Origin: CBDESN01 sp965242495
Lineage (GTDB): Bacteria > Pseudomonadota > Alphaproteobacteria > MPNO01
Assembly (NCBI GenBank): GCA_965242495.1
Contig: OZ251446.1
Span: 2,294,001 to 2,358,000 of the forward strand
Direction: 5' to 3'
DNA length: 64,000 bases
The notes beneath the pieces were generated by a model, which had not been told where the DNA came from, ran no database searches, and saw only the letters and a list, made by a program, of their open reading frames with translations. The position numbers and the translations under genes were made by a program. Positions within the stretch are counted from its first letter, which is position 1. The number at the start of each line of letters is the position of its first letter. Shown piece after piece: positions 16,922 through 26,095 of this stretch.

Positions 16922-17797
16922 CTACGGAGGCAGGCTCCCGAGCGCCCGGGCGAGGGCGCAGAAAGCGGCCACGTCGAGTTCTTCCGCGCGCGCCGTCGCG
17001 TCGATGCCGCACGACTCGAGCAGCCGCCGTGGATCCGGCGCCACCGTCTTGAGCGAAGATCGCAGCATCTTGCGCCGCTGCCCGAACGCGGCCGCGGTCA
17101 CCCGTTCGAGATCGGCCATGCGGGCCGGCGCAGCCGGCTCGGCGCGGGGCGTGAGCCGGACCAGCGTCGAGGTGACCTTCGGCGGCGGCGCGAAGGCGCG
17201 CGGCGAGACGTCGAACAGCCGCTCGACACGGCACAGCCATTGGACGATCACGGACAGGCGGCCATAGGCGGGCGAACGGCTCGGCGCGGCCAGCCGTCGG
17301 GCGACCTCCTTCTGAAACATCAGCGTCAGGTCGACGAAGTCGCCGACTTGGCCAAGCCACCGGATCAGCAGCGGCGTGGCGGCGTTGAACGGCAGGTTGG
17401 CGACGATCTTCGGCGCCACGCGACCTTGGGTTCCGGCATGGGCCCGGGCGAGGGCCGCCGCATCGACATTGCGGGCGTCGGCGGCCAGCAAGGTCAAGCG
17501 GCCGGGGTGCGCCAGCCGGAGTTCCTGCAGCGCGTCGACACAGCGCGGGTCGCGCTCGACCGCGATCACATGGCGCGCCTCGGTCTCCAGCAGCGCCCGC
17601 GTCAGGCCGCCCGGCCCGGGCCCGACCTCGACGACGACCGCATCCCGCATCGGTCCGGCGGCGCGCGCGATGCGCCGGGTCAGGTTGAGGTCGAGGAGGA
17701 AGTTCTGTCCGAGCGACCGCCGCGGCGCAAGACCGTGCCGCGCGACGACCTCGCGCAGCGGCGGGAGCGACTCAGGCGGCGGTCCGGAAGCGCGCAC
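16922..17797 (-). CDS. rsmA: 16S rRNA (adenine1518-N6/adenine1519-N6)-dimethyltransferase
   Basis: 291 aa, usual length for KsgA. SAM-dependent dimethylation of A1518/A1519 in helix 45 of 16S rRNA. Motifs are LGQNFLLDLNLTRRIA at residues ~30-45, VVEVGPGPGGLTRALLE (SAM motif I), VIAVERDPRC, the catalytic NLPF (KIVANLPFNAATPLL), and the C-terminal FGQRRKMLRSSLK. Last gene of the lptF-lptG-lptD-surA-pdxA-rsmA series; its start lies 26 nt inside pdxA. Confidence 0.95.
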   Translation of the reverse strand: MRASGPPPESLPPLREVVARHGLAPRRSLGQNFLLDLNLTRRIARAAGPMRDAVVVEVGPGPGGLTRALLETEARHVIAVERDPRCVDALQELRLAHPGRLTLLAADARNVDAAALARAHAGTQGRVAPKIVANLPFNAATPLLIRWLGQVGDFVDLTLMFQKEVARRLAAPSRSPAYGRLSVIVQWLCRVERLFDVSPRAFAPPPKVTSTLVRLTPRAEPAAPARMADLERVTAAAFGQRRKMLRSSLKTVAPDPRRLLESCGIDATARAEELDVAAFCALARALGSLPP

Positions 17798-18797
17798 GGT
17801 TGCGGGCCATCTCGCCGGCCAGGCGCAAGGCCGCCATCAGGCTCGCGGGGTCGGCGCGCCCGGCACCGGCGATGTCCAGAGCGGTGCCGTGGTCGGGCGA
17901 CGTGCGGACGAAGGGCAGGCCCAGCGTCACGTTCACGCCGCCGCCGAAGTCGAGGGTCTTGAGCGGGATCAGGGCCTGGTCGTGATACATGCAGATCACG
18001 GCGTCGTAGCGTTCGCGCGCGGCGGCGTGAAACAGCGTGTCCGCGGGCAGCGGACCGACCACGGGCAGGCCCTCGCGGCGGAGGCGCTCGACCGCGGGCG
18101 CGATGACGCGGGCCTCTTCCCGGCCGAGATGTCCGTCTTCCCCCGCATGCGGGTTCAGCCCGGCGACGGCGACCACGGGCGCGGCGCAGGCGAAATCGGC
18201 CCGCAAGGACGCGACCGTAAGCCGCGCGCAATGGACGATCCCGTCGGCGTCGAGGGCCGCGATCGCGTCCGCCAGCGCCAGATGGACGGTCACCGGGACC
18301 ACGCGGAGCGCGGCGGAGGCCAGCAGCATGACCGGCCGCGCGTCGGTCCCGGCGAGCGCGCCCAGATACTCGGTATGTCCGGGATAGCGGAATCCCGCCT
18401 CGTAGAGGACCGCCTTGTTGACCGGGTTGGTCACCAGGGCGGCGGCGCGCCCGCCCTCCACCAGGGCGACGGCCTTCGCGATCGCTTCGAGGACAGCCGG
18501 GGCCGTCCTCGGATGCGGAGCGCCCGGGACCGCCTCGGCGGGCAGCGGAACCGGCAGGACCGGCAGCGCGGCGTCGAACGCATCGAGCGCATCCTCCGGC
18601 GCCTCGATCGCCCGGATCGCGACATCGGCGCCGATGCGCCGAGCCAGCCGGGACAGGCGGTCGGGATCGTCGAGGACGAAGAACGCGGGCGCGCCGCCGG
18701 CGCGGCGCAGCCACGCCAGCAGCGCGATCTCGCCGCCGATCCCGGCGGGCTCGCCCATCGTAAGCGCCAGCGGAAGGGCGTCGTCTCGCCCGCTCAT
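17772..18797 (-). CDS. pdxA: 4-hydroxythreonine-4-phosphate dehydrogenase
   Basis: 341 aa enzyme of vitamin B6 synthesis, oxidising 4-phosphohydroxy-L-threonine with NAD. It starts MSGRDDALPLALTMGEPAGI, the standard PdxA opening, and contains GLNPHAGEDGHLGREE and ICMYHDQALIPLKTLDF with metal-binding histidines, then FVRTSPDHGTALDIAG. Its ATG overlaps the surA stop as ATGA (18794-18797); its 3' end overlaps rsmA. Confidence 0.95.
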   Translation of the reverse strand: MSGRDDALPLALTMGEPAGIGGEIALLAWLRRAGGAPAFFVLDDPDRLSRLARRIGADVAIRAIEAPEDALDAFDAALPVLPVPLPAEAVPGAPHPRTAPAVLEAIAKAVALVEGGRAAALVTNPVNKAVLYEAGFRYPGHTEYLGALAGTDARPVMLLASAALRVVPVTVHLALADAIAALDADGIVHCARLTVASLRADFACAAPVVAVAGLNPHAGEDGHLGREEARVIAPAVERLRREGLPVVGPLPADTLFHAAARERYDAVICMYHDQALIPLKTLDFGGGVNVTLGLPFVRTSPDHGTALDIAGAGRADPASLMAALRLAGEMARNRARFRTAA

Positions 18798-20101
18798 ACC
18801 CGGATATCGACGACCGCAGCGTTGCGCAGATCCCGCAGATAGCGGCGGGCCAGCAGGTTCAGCCGTCGTTCCATCAACCGGTTGCCGATCTCCTCCCTGC
18901 CGGGGAGGCGTATGTCCGGTTCGCGCCGCTCGCACGCCACGAGGATCAGCACGCCGTCGGGCGTCCGCAGCGGACGGCTGGCGCGGCCCGCCTCCAGATC
19001 CTCGACCGCGGCGCGGACGCCGGGCGCGAGTTCGGACAGCGCGAACGTCTCGAGGCTCGACAGGCGCCCGCCGCCCGCCCCGTCGACCAGACCGCCGAGG
19101 CCGTCGCAACCGGATATCGAATCGGCGAGCGTCCCCGCCCGATCGACCAATGCCTTGGCCCCGGCCTCGCCCGCGCCCGCGGGCAGCGGTAGGAGAATCC
19201 GCCGCAAGCCGAGCTGGATCCGGCCCGGATCGGCGACCCCGATCCGCCGCCGGTCGCGCAACAGCAGGATTCGGTAGCCGGAATCCGTGCGGACCGGCCC
19301 GACGACGGCCCCGGCGTCGCGGACGGACAAGAGATCGGCCAGGCGTTCGCCGAGATCGTCGGCGGGAAGCCAGCCCAGATCGCCGCCCACCGCGGCGGTG
19401 GCGCTCTGCGAGAACTGGCGAGCAAGGACGTCGAACCGCGCGCCCGTCCGAATCTGTCCGACGAGCCGGGCCGCGGTTTGCCGGACGGCGGCTTCCCTGG
19501 CCGGCGAATCGACCGTCAGAAAAATCTCCGCCAGTCGGAACTCGGTCCGGCCCCGGCTGGATTCGATCTCGGCGAGAAGCTCGTCGATCTCCTCGTCGCC
19601 GATGGAGACGGCGGCCCCGAACCTGCGCCGGATCAGCTTCGACCAGACGATCCCGGCCCTGATCTGGTCCATCGCCGTCCGCCTGTCGATGCCCCGGGCC
19701 TGGAGGAACGCCTCGAACCGGCCCGCCGGCAGATCGTTGCTCTTCTCGATCGCCGCGACCGCGCCGGCGATGTCGCGCGGGCCGGCCGATACGTTCCGGC
19801 GTCCGGCCTCCTGCAGCTGGAGCCGCTCATCGATCAGCGTCCGCAGGACCTCGGGAACCAGCCGCCGGCGCGCGTCCGGGTCGTCGGCGATTCGGCCGAG
19901 AATCATGACCATGCGAAGCCTGGCGTCGAGGTCGTAGACCGAGATCACCTCATTGTTGACGATCGCGGCGATGCGCTGCTGCTGGCTGAAAGCGGGCGGC
20001 GATGCGGCGATGGCCAGCAACGCGGCCGGCAGCAGGAGCGACCATCGGAACCTGCCGGGACGCCGCGTCGCCGCCGGGCAGACGCGCCGGGGCGGCGTCA
20101 C
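18794..20101 (-). CDS. surA: Periplasmic chaperone / peptidyl-prolyl isomerase SurA
   Basis: 435 aa. It assists folding of outer-membrane proteins, including LptD. I chose GTG 20101, which overlaps the lptD TGA as GTGA; the longer frame upstream is antisense-like arginine-rich sequence. The N-terminus is basic and then hydrophobic (RWSLLLPAALLAIAASPPAFS), a signal peptide with likely cleavage after AFS. The SurA N domain follows (RIAAIVNNEVISVYDLDARL), then a parvulin domain (FRLAEIFLTVDSP ... FSQSATAAVGGDLGWLP). The C-terminal parvulin-like region is weaker. Confidence 0.9.
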   Translation of the reverse strand: MTPPRRVCPAATRRPGRFRWSLLLPAALLAIAASPPAFSQQQRIAAIVNNEVISVYDLDARLRMVMILGRIADDPDARRRLVPEVLRTLIDERLQLQEAGRRNVSAGPRDIAGAVAAIEKSNDLPAGRFEAFLQARGIDRRTAMDQIRAGIVWSKLIRRRFGAAVSIGDEEIDELLAEIESSRGRTEFRLAEIFLTVDSPAREAAVRQTAARLVGQIRTGARFDVLARQFSQSATAAVGGDLGWLPADDLGERLADLLSVRDAGAVVGPVRTDSGYRILLLRDRRRIGVADPGRIQLGLRRILLPLPAGAGEAGAKALVDRAGTLADSISGCDGLGGLVDGAGGGRLSSLETFALSELAPGVRAAVEDLEAGRASRPLRTPDGVLILVACERREPDIRLPGREEIGNRLMERRLNLLARRYLRDLRNAAVVDIRV

Positions 20102-22272
20102 AGGACCATCCCCCCCGTCGAAGCGGCGCCGACATCGATCGCGCCCAGGGTCTTCAACACGAGACGGACCGATATCCTGTCGGTGGGCTCGAGGTCCCGG
20201 TCGCGGGTGAAGGATCGACTGTAGCGCAGCACGATGCTGAAACACTCATCCTCATAGGCGGCGTGGACGCCGTAGCCGAGCACCCCGCCGCCGTCGGTGA
20301 AGTCATAGCGCATCGATCCGCCGACGCGCCAGTGTTCGGCCGGCTGCGACGCGACTCCGACCAGGATCTCCTCGCGTTCGCCCGGGTCGCCCGCCTGGCC
20401 GGTCGGGGCGACGGAGGTATAGGTCGACCGCAGTCGAATCTTCGGCGGCCCGGCAGCGACGCCGACCTCGTGGCGGCGCGGGTCGAATCCGTCGTTGTCG
20501 ATGCGGAAGCGGTAGAGCGCATCCAGCACATTCCCGAACGACGCATCGACGCGGCCGACGAAATCCGAAAACCGGCCTTCCAGACCGACGCCGGCGGGAA
20601 CGTCGCCGCCATCCCCGGCCCGGTAGCTCTGGCCGAGGAAGACCGACGCCCGGTTCGCGCCTCGCGCGCCGGCGATGGCGGTCTTGACGCCGTAATAGCC
20701 GCGCATCCCGCTCTCCACCCGGTCCAGGCCGGAGAAGCGGTTGACGTCGAAGACGTTGGTGTCGTCGAACTCGGCGTCCAGGCTGTCCTCGTTGGGGATC
20801 CTGTCCGGGTTGTCGATCTCGGGGGCCAGGACGATGCCGGCGACGGGCTCGACGAGCTGAGTCAGGGTCCCGCCGCGGCGCGCCAGCGGATACCTCCAGC
20901 CCAGCCCGATCTGCGGCAGGACGCGCCCGGTCAAGCCGGAGAAGGAGCCGGCTGCGGGGTCCGGCATCCGGACGTCCTCGACCGCGTAGCCGTCCGCCTG
21001 CAGAGTGGCGAAAAGAGCGTAGGCATGCCCGGAACGGGTGGTGTGAGGGCGTCGCCAGCCGGCCGTGAGCGACAGCCGGTGGCTGTCGGTCCCCTCCGTG
21101 CGGGTCAGAAGGCGGAGGTTTCCGTCGAGGCGGAACCGGCCGCCCCAGGCGTCGGGTTCGCCGGTGACGTGATAGTCCAGCTCGGGGTGGACGATCGGGA
21201 TGCGGCCGGCCTCGTCCGCGGCGCGGAGTCCCTGGAAATAATACAGGTTCGCCGCGGCATAGCTTCGTTTCCAGAAGCCCTCGGCGAACAGGCGACTGGT
21301 CAGCGTGCGTTCGGCATCGAAACCGTAGCGTTTGAGATAGGTGTCGTCGCTCGTCAAAGACAAATCGGCGCCGGTCCGCCAGCGGTCGTCGACGTCGTAT
21401 CGGACCTCGGCATCGACATGCCCGCGGAAATCGCGCGATCCGTCCTCGACGGTCCCGCGCGTGGCGCTTCCCGTCCCCTGGAGCCGCCCGCCGACGAAGC
21501 GGTTGCGGTATTCGCCGGTGAGGACCACGCCCTCCTCGGTCGTGACGATCGGCTCGAACGTCGCGTCCTCGGTCGGGGACACGCTGTAGTAAATCGGAAG
21601 ATGGGTGAGAAAGCCGAGCTCGGAATCGTTGCCGAAATGCGGCGGCAGAAGTCCCGACCGCCGTTCGACGGACGGGTCGGGGTGGCCGAGGAAGGGCGTG
21701 TAGAGCACGGGAACGCCGAACATCTCCAACACGGCGTCGGTGTATTCGACCTGTCGCCGGGCGCGGTCGTGGACCGCCTTCCGGGCCTTGACCCGCCATG
21801 GCAGCGGACGCCGCGGCGATTCCTTGCAGGGCCGACAGCGCGAATAGACGGCGTTCCGCATCTCGGTCGCCTCGCCGGCGATCCGGCGTCCGCCGACCGC
21901 GGCGATCCTGGCGTCGTCGTCCAGCCGGATGCGGAGCTTCTCGACGGCGCCGTTCTTCAGGTCTCCGGTCAACCGGGCGGCATCCGCGAACAGGACATCG
22001 CCGCCGGGCTCGAGCAGGCTGACCCGTCCGGTCGCGGTGACGACATCCGCCCGCTCGTCGTAGACCACCCGGTCGGCGAGGAGGACGCGACCACCCTGCG
22101 CGATCTCGACCTCGCCTTCGGCGACGATCTCGCCTCGCTCCCGGTCGTAGCGAACCGCATCGGCCTCCAGCAGCACGGGCTGCGCGGCGGGCGTCTGGGC
22201 GGAGGCGGGGGCGGGGGCCACGACATGCGCCAGCGCGCAGACCAGCCAGACGGCGAGGAGACCAAGCCGCAT
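20098..22272 (-). CDS. lptD: LPS-assembly outer-membrane protein LptD
   Basis: 724 aa. Signal peptide MRLGLLAVWLVCALAHVVAP..ASA is followed by an OstA/LptA-like jelly-roll (LLEADAVRYDRERGEIVAEG, GRVLLADRVVYDERADVV) at ~30-140, then the LptD beta-barrel (VPVLYTPFLGHPDPSVERRSGLLPPHFG through ISVRLVLKTLGAID). It inserts LPS into the outer leaflet together with LptE. Two cysteines (CRPC, ~145) and one near the C-terminus (DECFSIVLRYSRSF) could form the usual domain-linking disulfides. Start 3 nt after the lptG stop. Confidence 0.93.
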   Translation of the reverse strand: MRLGLLAVWLVCALAHVVAPAPASAQTPAAQPVLLEADAVRYDRERGEIVAEGEVEIAQGGRVLLADRVVYDERADVVTATGRVSLLEPGGDVLFADAARLTGDLKNGAVEKLRIRLDDDARIAAVGGRRIAGEATEMRNAVYSRCRPCKESPRRPLPWRVKARKAVHDRARRQVEYTDAVLEMFGVPVLYTPFLGHPDPSVERRSGLLPPHFGNDSELGFLTHLPIYYSVSPTEDATFEPIVTTEEGVVLTGEYRNRFVGGRLQGTGSATRGTVEDGSRDFRGHVDAEVRYDVDDRWRTGADLSLTSDDTYLKRYGFDAERTLTSRLFAEGFWKRSYAAANLYYFQGLRAADEAGRIPIVHPELDYHVTGEPDAWGGRFRLDGNLRLLTRTEGTDSHRLSLTAGWRRPHTTRSGHAYALFATLQADGYAVEDVRMPDPAAGSFSGLTGRVLPQIGLGWRYPLARRGGTLTQLVEPVAGIVLAPEIDNPDRIPNEDSLDAEFDDTNVFDVNRFSGLDRVESGMRGYYGVKTAIAGARGANRASVFLGQSYRAGDGGDVPAGVGLEGRFSDFVGRVDASFGNVLDALYRFRIDNDGFDPRRHEVGVAAGPPKIRLRSTYTSVAPTGQAGDPGEREEILVGVASQPAEHWRVGGSMRYDFTDGGGVLGYGVHAAYEDECFSIVLRYSRSFTRDRDLEPTDRISVRLVLKTLGAIDVGAASTGGMVL

Positions 22273-22275
22273 CCG

Positions 22276-23370
22276 CTACCCGTCTTCCAGGTGGAACACC
22301 AGCGCGGATCCGACGAGGCCGCAGATCGCGGCAGGCGTCCAGGCGGCGACGACGACCGGCAGCCGTTCCGAGACGGCGAGGGCCGAGACGATATCGGACG
22401 AGAAATGGATCAGGAAGCCGGCGGCGACGCCGGCGGCGATCAGGATCGCCGCGCCGCGGGCGCGGGCGGGGCGCAACGCGAAAGCGGCGGCCAGCAGAAC
22501 CATCGCGCAGAGCAGGAACGGAGTCGCCAGCTGCGTATGCCAAGCCAGCAAATGCCGGCCCGCCGGGAGCCCCGCCCTGGCGAGAACGTCGATGAACGCG
22601 GGCAGGGCCCAGAACGATACGGTATCGGCCGGGGCGAAGCTGTCGAGGACGTTGTCAAGGGTCAGATCGGTCGGGATGCCGTAATGCTCGACGGTCCGCG
22701 GCCGCTCGCGCGGACCGGTGATCCGGGCGTCGTCCAGCACCCAGAAACCGGGATGGAGGCGCGCCGCCGGGGCGTCGATGCGGCGGACGAACCGGTCGGC
22801 CCCCCGCAGCAGGAATACGGTCACGCGGCGGAGCGTCAGGTCGGGCGACGAGACCTCCCGCGCGTGGAGGATGAAATGCCCGCCGTCGGTGTTCTGTCGC
22901 AGCCAGAGCCCTGCATCAGACAGCGCGACGAGGCTCGGCCTGTCCGCCAGATAGGCCGCTTCGAGCCGCTCATAGCGTAGCTGCATCGCCGCGGCGACGG
23001 GGTTGAAGACGGCGACCTTGAAAACCCCCACCGCCGCGGCGAGGCCGAACGCCGGCAGCAGGATCTGCCAAGCCGAAACGCCGGACGACCGCGCGGCCAC
23101 CAGCTCGAAATGCCGGTTGAGCCGCCAGAACGCGACGATGGCGCCGATGAGGACAGCGTAGGGGAGGACTTTCGCCACCAGGTTCGGCAGCCGCATGACG
23201 GCCATGCCGAGCAGAATCTCAATCGTCACGGCGTCGCGATCGGCGCTCCGCCGAAGCAGTTCCAGCGAATCGAACAGGAAGATCACCGCCGTCAGCGCCA
23301 GCAGGACGCAGCCCAGCCAGAACAGGCTTTGCCGGACGAGATAGACGGCCAGCGTGCGCGAGACGATCAT
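22276..23370 (-). CDS. lptG: LPS export ABC transporter permease LptG
   Basis: 364 aa YjgP/YjgQ-family inner-membrane protein. Start ATG 23370 (MIVSRTLAVYLVRQSLFW), overlapping the lptF stop as ATGA. Three transmembrane segments come before residue ~120 (VLLALTAVIFLFDSLELL; LVAKVLPYAVLIGAIVAFW; ILLPAFGLAAAVGVFKVAV), then a periplasmic beta-jellyroll domain, then three C-terminal segments (LLCAMVLLAAAFAL, AAILIAAGVAAGFLIHF, AAICGLVGSALVFHLE). With LptF and LptB it extracts LPS from the inner membrane. Confidence 0.92.
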   Translation of the reverse strand: MIVSRTLAVYLVRQSLFWLGCVLLALTAVIFLFDSLELLRRSADRDAVTIEILLGMAVMRLPNLVAKVLPYAVLIGAIVAFWRLNRHFELVAARSSGVSAWQILLPAFGLAAAVGVFKVAVFNPVAAAMQLRYERLEAAYLADRPSLVALSDAGLWLRQNTDGGHFILHAREVSSPDLTLRRVTVFLLRGADRFVRRIDAPAARLHPGFWVLDDARITGPRERPRTVEHYGIPTDLTLDNVLDSFAPADTVSFWALPAFIDVLARAGLPAGRHLLAWHTQLATPFLLCAMVLLAAAFALRPARARGAAILIAAGVAAGFLIHFSSDIVSALAVSERLPVVVAAWTPAAICGLVGSALVFHLEDG

Positions 23371-24485
23371 GCCGGCTCGCCGTCCCGGACATGCGCGCCC
23401 GTCCGGACGGGACGCCGCCCCCCGGCGGTCCCCCACAGCACGTAGCCGCAAAGCGCGACCGGGACCAGCGAGGCGAGATAGATCAGCGCCGCCGCGTCCG
23501 GCGCCCGTTCGCCGAGGCTCTTGGACCCGAGGACCGCCGCCTGTATCGCCGCCGCGCAGACCACCGCCCCGGCCACCCGCTTGACGTGGCCGCGCCGGTC
23601 GGCCTCGCCGGCCAACAGGCAGGTCAGCGCGACGACGACGAGAGCCAGAGCCATGAGCGGCGAGGCGAGCCGGTAATGCCCCTCCATCCGCAACGCGGCG
23701 CGAAGCCCGGCATCGGACTCGCCGGAGGCAGCGAACAGTTCGCGCAGGCCGCGTTCGCGCGGCTTGCGCTGGCGGACGGAATCGGGGCGGATGCGGTCCC
23801 GCAGCTCGAAGCGATAGCGGTCGAAATAGAGGAGGGACAGCCGTCGTTCCTCGTCGACCTCCTGGCGGCTGCCGTTCCACAGGATCAAATGCGGCCCGTC
23901 GTCGCCGGCGCGCATGACGCCCCGTTCGGCCATCATCGTCACCGGCCGGTCGCGGACGCGGGCGTCGTGCACCATGATGCCCTGGAGTTCCCCGTCCGGC
24001 GTGCGGCTGCGGACGTGGACGGTGATGCCGTCTACGACCGTGTTGAAGACGCCTTCCTGCAGCAGCACCGCGGCATAGGAATTCCGCAGGGTCGATTGGA
24101 GGTCCTTGAATTCGCGGAACGACGCGGGGATGGCGTAGAGGCTCAGCGCATAGCCCAGCGCCGTGACCGCCCCGGCCAGTACGAGAGCCGGCCGCGCGAG
24201 CGCGATCTCGCTCCGTCCGGCCGCGCGCATGATCACCAGCTCGCTGTCCGACATCATCCGCTGATAGGTGATCAGCACCGCGATCAACAGGGCGATCGGC
24301 AGGATCAGCGCGACATGCGTCGGCAGCAGCAGCATCGTCAGATACAGGAACATGGCCGTAGACAGACCCTGGTTGACGATCATCTCGACGAAGCGAAGCG
24401 ATTGCGTCAGCCAGACGATGCAGGTGAGGCAGAGGGCGGCGGCGGCGGTCCACCAGAAGAGCTGGCGGAGGATGTATCGATCCAT
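23367..24485 (-). CDS. lptF: LPS export ABC transporter permease LptF
   Basis: 372 aa YjgP/YjgQ-family permease, partner of LptG. ATG 24485 chosen (MDRYILRQLFWWTAAAALCL); a longer frame starts 15 codons upstream. It has TM segments at the N-terminus (LTCIVWLTQSLRFVE; HVALILPIALLIAVLITYQR), the conserved MMSDSELVIMRAAG cytoplasmic loop, a periplasmic domain (ITVHVRSRTPDGELQGIMVHD) and C-terminal TM helices (LASPLMALALVVVALTCLL; AALIYLASLVPVALCGYVLW). First gene of the outer-membrane biogenesis operon. Confidence 0.92.
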   Translation of the reverse strand: MDRYILRQLFWWTAAAALCLTCIVWLTQSLRFVEMIVNQGLSTAMFLYLTMLLLPTHVALILPIALLIAVLITYQRMMSDSELVIMRAAGRSEIALARPALVLAGAVTALGYALSLYAIPASFREFKDLQSTLRNSYAAVLLQEGVFNTVVDGITVHVRSRTPDGELQGIMVHDARVRDRPVTMMAERGVMRAGDDGPHLILWNGSRQEVDEERRLSLLYFDRYRFELRDRIRPDSVRQRKPRERGLRELFAASGESDAGLRAALRMEGHYRLASPLMALALVVVALTCLLAGEADRRGHVKRVAGAVVCAAAIQAAVLGSKSLGERAPDAAALIYLASLVPVALCGYVLWGTAGGRRPVRTGAHVRDGEPA

Positions 24486-24507
24486 CCGGTTCACGCGGCC
24501 CACTATA

Positions 24508-24551
24508 CCCGCATTTCTCACCCTGGGCATGGTCTGGGGGAGAAATGCGGG
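24508..24551. promoter_or_regulatory. 12-bp perfect dyad between divergent lptF and pepA
   Basis: CCCGCATTTCTC (24508-24519) and GAGAAATGCGGG (24540-24551) are perfect inverted repeats around a 20-bp spacer in the 104-bp divergent promoter region. A TATAGT (minus strand, 24507-24502) just upstream of lptF could be its -10 box. The dyad may be an operator or a hairpin in the pepA leader. Confidence 0.45.
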
Positions 24552-24589
24552 CTAGAGTGCGCATGTCGTCGGCAGGCGGGAGGAAGAGA

Positions 24590-26095
24590 ATGAAGATCGT
24601 GTTCGCGGCGACCCCGTCGCCGCGCCGCGGCCGCGCGCTGGTCGCCGGCGTGTCGGCGGGCGGCAAGCTCGGCGAGACCGCGCAGCGCCTGGACGCCGCC
24701 ACCGGAGGCGCGGTCGGCCGCGCGATCGAGGCCAGCCGCTTCGACGGCAAGCGCAACGAAGCGCTCGAGATCGTGGCCCCGGCCGGGCTCGAGGCGAGCC
24801 GCGTGCTGCTGGTCGGGCTGGGCGATCCGAACTCGTTCGACGAACGCGCCGCGCAGGCGCTGGGCGGCGCCGTCGTCGCCCGGCTGTCCAAATCGGGCGA
24901 CAAGGACGCCATCGTGGCGGTAGACGACATCGACGGAGCGCCGCTCGCCCCCGCCGGGATCGCCGCCAATCTGGGTTATGGCGGCCTGCTGCGCAGCTAT
25001 CGGTTCGACAAGTATCGCACCCGGCAGAAGGCGGAGGACAAGCCCAGTCTCGAGTCGCTGACCGTCGCATCGTCCGACAGCGCCGGCGCCAGGCGGGCGT
25101 TCGCGCCGTTGCGGAAGGTCGCCGACGGCGTCTTTCTCACCCGCGACCTGGTGTCCGAGCCGGCCAACGTGATCTATCCCGCGAGTCTCGCCGACCGGGT
25201 GAAGCCTCTGGCCGAGATGGGGATCCGGGTGCGGACCCTAGATCGGACGCAGATGCGGAAGCTGGGCATGGGCGCGCTGCTCGGCGTAGCCCAGGGCAGC
25301 GCCAACGAGCCGCGTCTGGTCGTCATGCGCTGGAACGGGGCGCCGCGCGCCCGCGACAAGGCGCCGATCGCCTTCGTCGGCAAGGGCGTGACCTTCGACA
25401 CCGGCGGCATCTCGATCAAGCCGTCGGCGAACATGGAAGACATGAAGTGGGACATGGGCGGGGCCGGCGTGGTCATCGGTCTGATGAAGGCGCTCGCCGG
25501 ACGGAAGGCGAAGGTCAACGCCGTCGGCGTCGTCGGTCTGGTCGAGAACATGCCGTCGGGCACGGCGCAGCGTCCGGGCGACGTCGTCACCACCATGTCC
25601 GGCCAGACGGTCGAGGTCATCAACACCGATGCCGAGGGCCGGCTCGTCCTGGGCGACGCGATGTGGTACTGCCAGGAGGAGTTCAAGCCGCGCGCCATCA
25701 TCGACCTGGCGACGCTGACCGGCGCGATCATCGTCTCGCTCGGGCACGTCAACGCCGGCCTGTTCGCCGACGACGACGAGCTGGCGGAGCGGCTGATCGC
25801 GGCCGGCCGCGCCGTGGACGAGCCGGTCTGGCGGATGCCCCTGGGCGACGCCTACGACAAGCAGATCGACTCCGACATCGCCGACATGAAGAACGTCGCC
25901 GGGCGCGAGGGCGCCAGCATCACCGCCGCCCAGTTCCTCAAACGGTTCGTGCGGGAGGGCTGTCCCTGGGCGCATCTCGACATCGCCGGCGTCGCCTGGT
26001 CGAAGAAGGACAGCCCGACCACGCCCAAGGGCGGCACCGCGTTCGGCGTCCGCCTGCTGGACCGCCTGGTGCGCGACCATTACGAGACCGCATGA
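24590..26095 (+). CDS. pepA: Leucyl aminopeptidase (M17)
   Basis: 501 aa cytosolic Zn/Mn aminopeptidase. The N-terminal macro-like domain begins MKIVFAATPSPRRGRALVAG. The catalytic domain has GKGVTFDTGGISIKPSANM (metal-binding Asp and active Lys), MKWDMGGAGVVIG, and the family signature NTDAEGRLVLGDA. Start ATG 24590 has gggaggaagaga before it; an earlier in-frame start at 24545 is unlikely. Its TGA overlaps the holC ATG (ATGA at 26092-26095). Confidence 0.95.
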   Translation: MKIVFAATPSPRRGRALVAGVSAGGKLGETAQRLDAATGGAVGRAIEASRFDGKRNEALEIVAPAGLEASRVLLVGLGDPNSFDERAAQALGGAVVARLSKSGDKDAIVAVDDIDGAPLAPAGIAANLGYGGLLRSYRFDKYRTRQKAEDKPSLESLTVASSDSAGARRAFAPLRKVADGVFLTRDLVSEPANVIYPASLADRVKPLAEMGIRVRTLDRTQMRKLGMGALLGVAQGSANEPRLVVMRWNGAPRARDKAPIAFVGKGVTFDTGGISIKPSANMEDMKWDMGGAGVVIGLMKALAGRKAKVNAVGVVGLVENMPSGTAQRPGDVVTTMSGQTVEVINTDAEGRLVLGDAMWYCQEEFKPRAIIDLATLTGAIIVSLGHVNAGLFADDDELAERLIAAGRAVDEPVWRMPLGDAYDKQIDSDIADMKNVAGREGASITAAQFLKRFVREGCPWAHLDIAGVAWSKKDSPTTPKGGTAFGVRLLDRLVRDHYETA

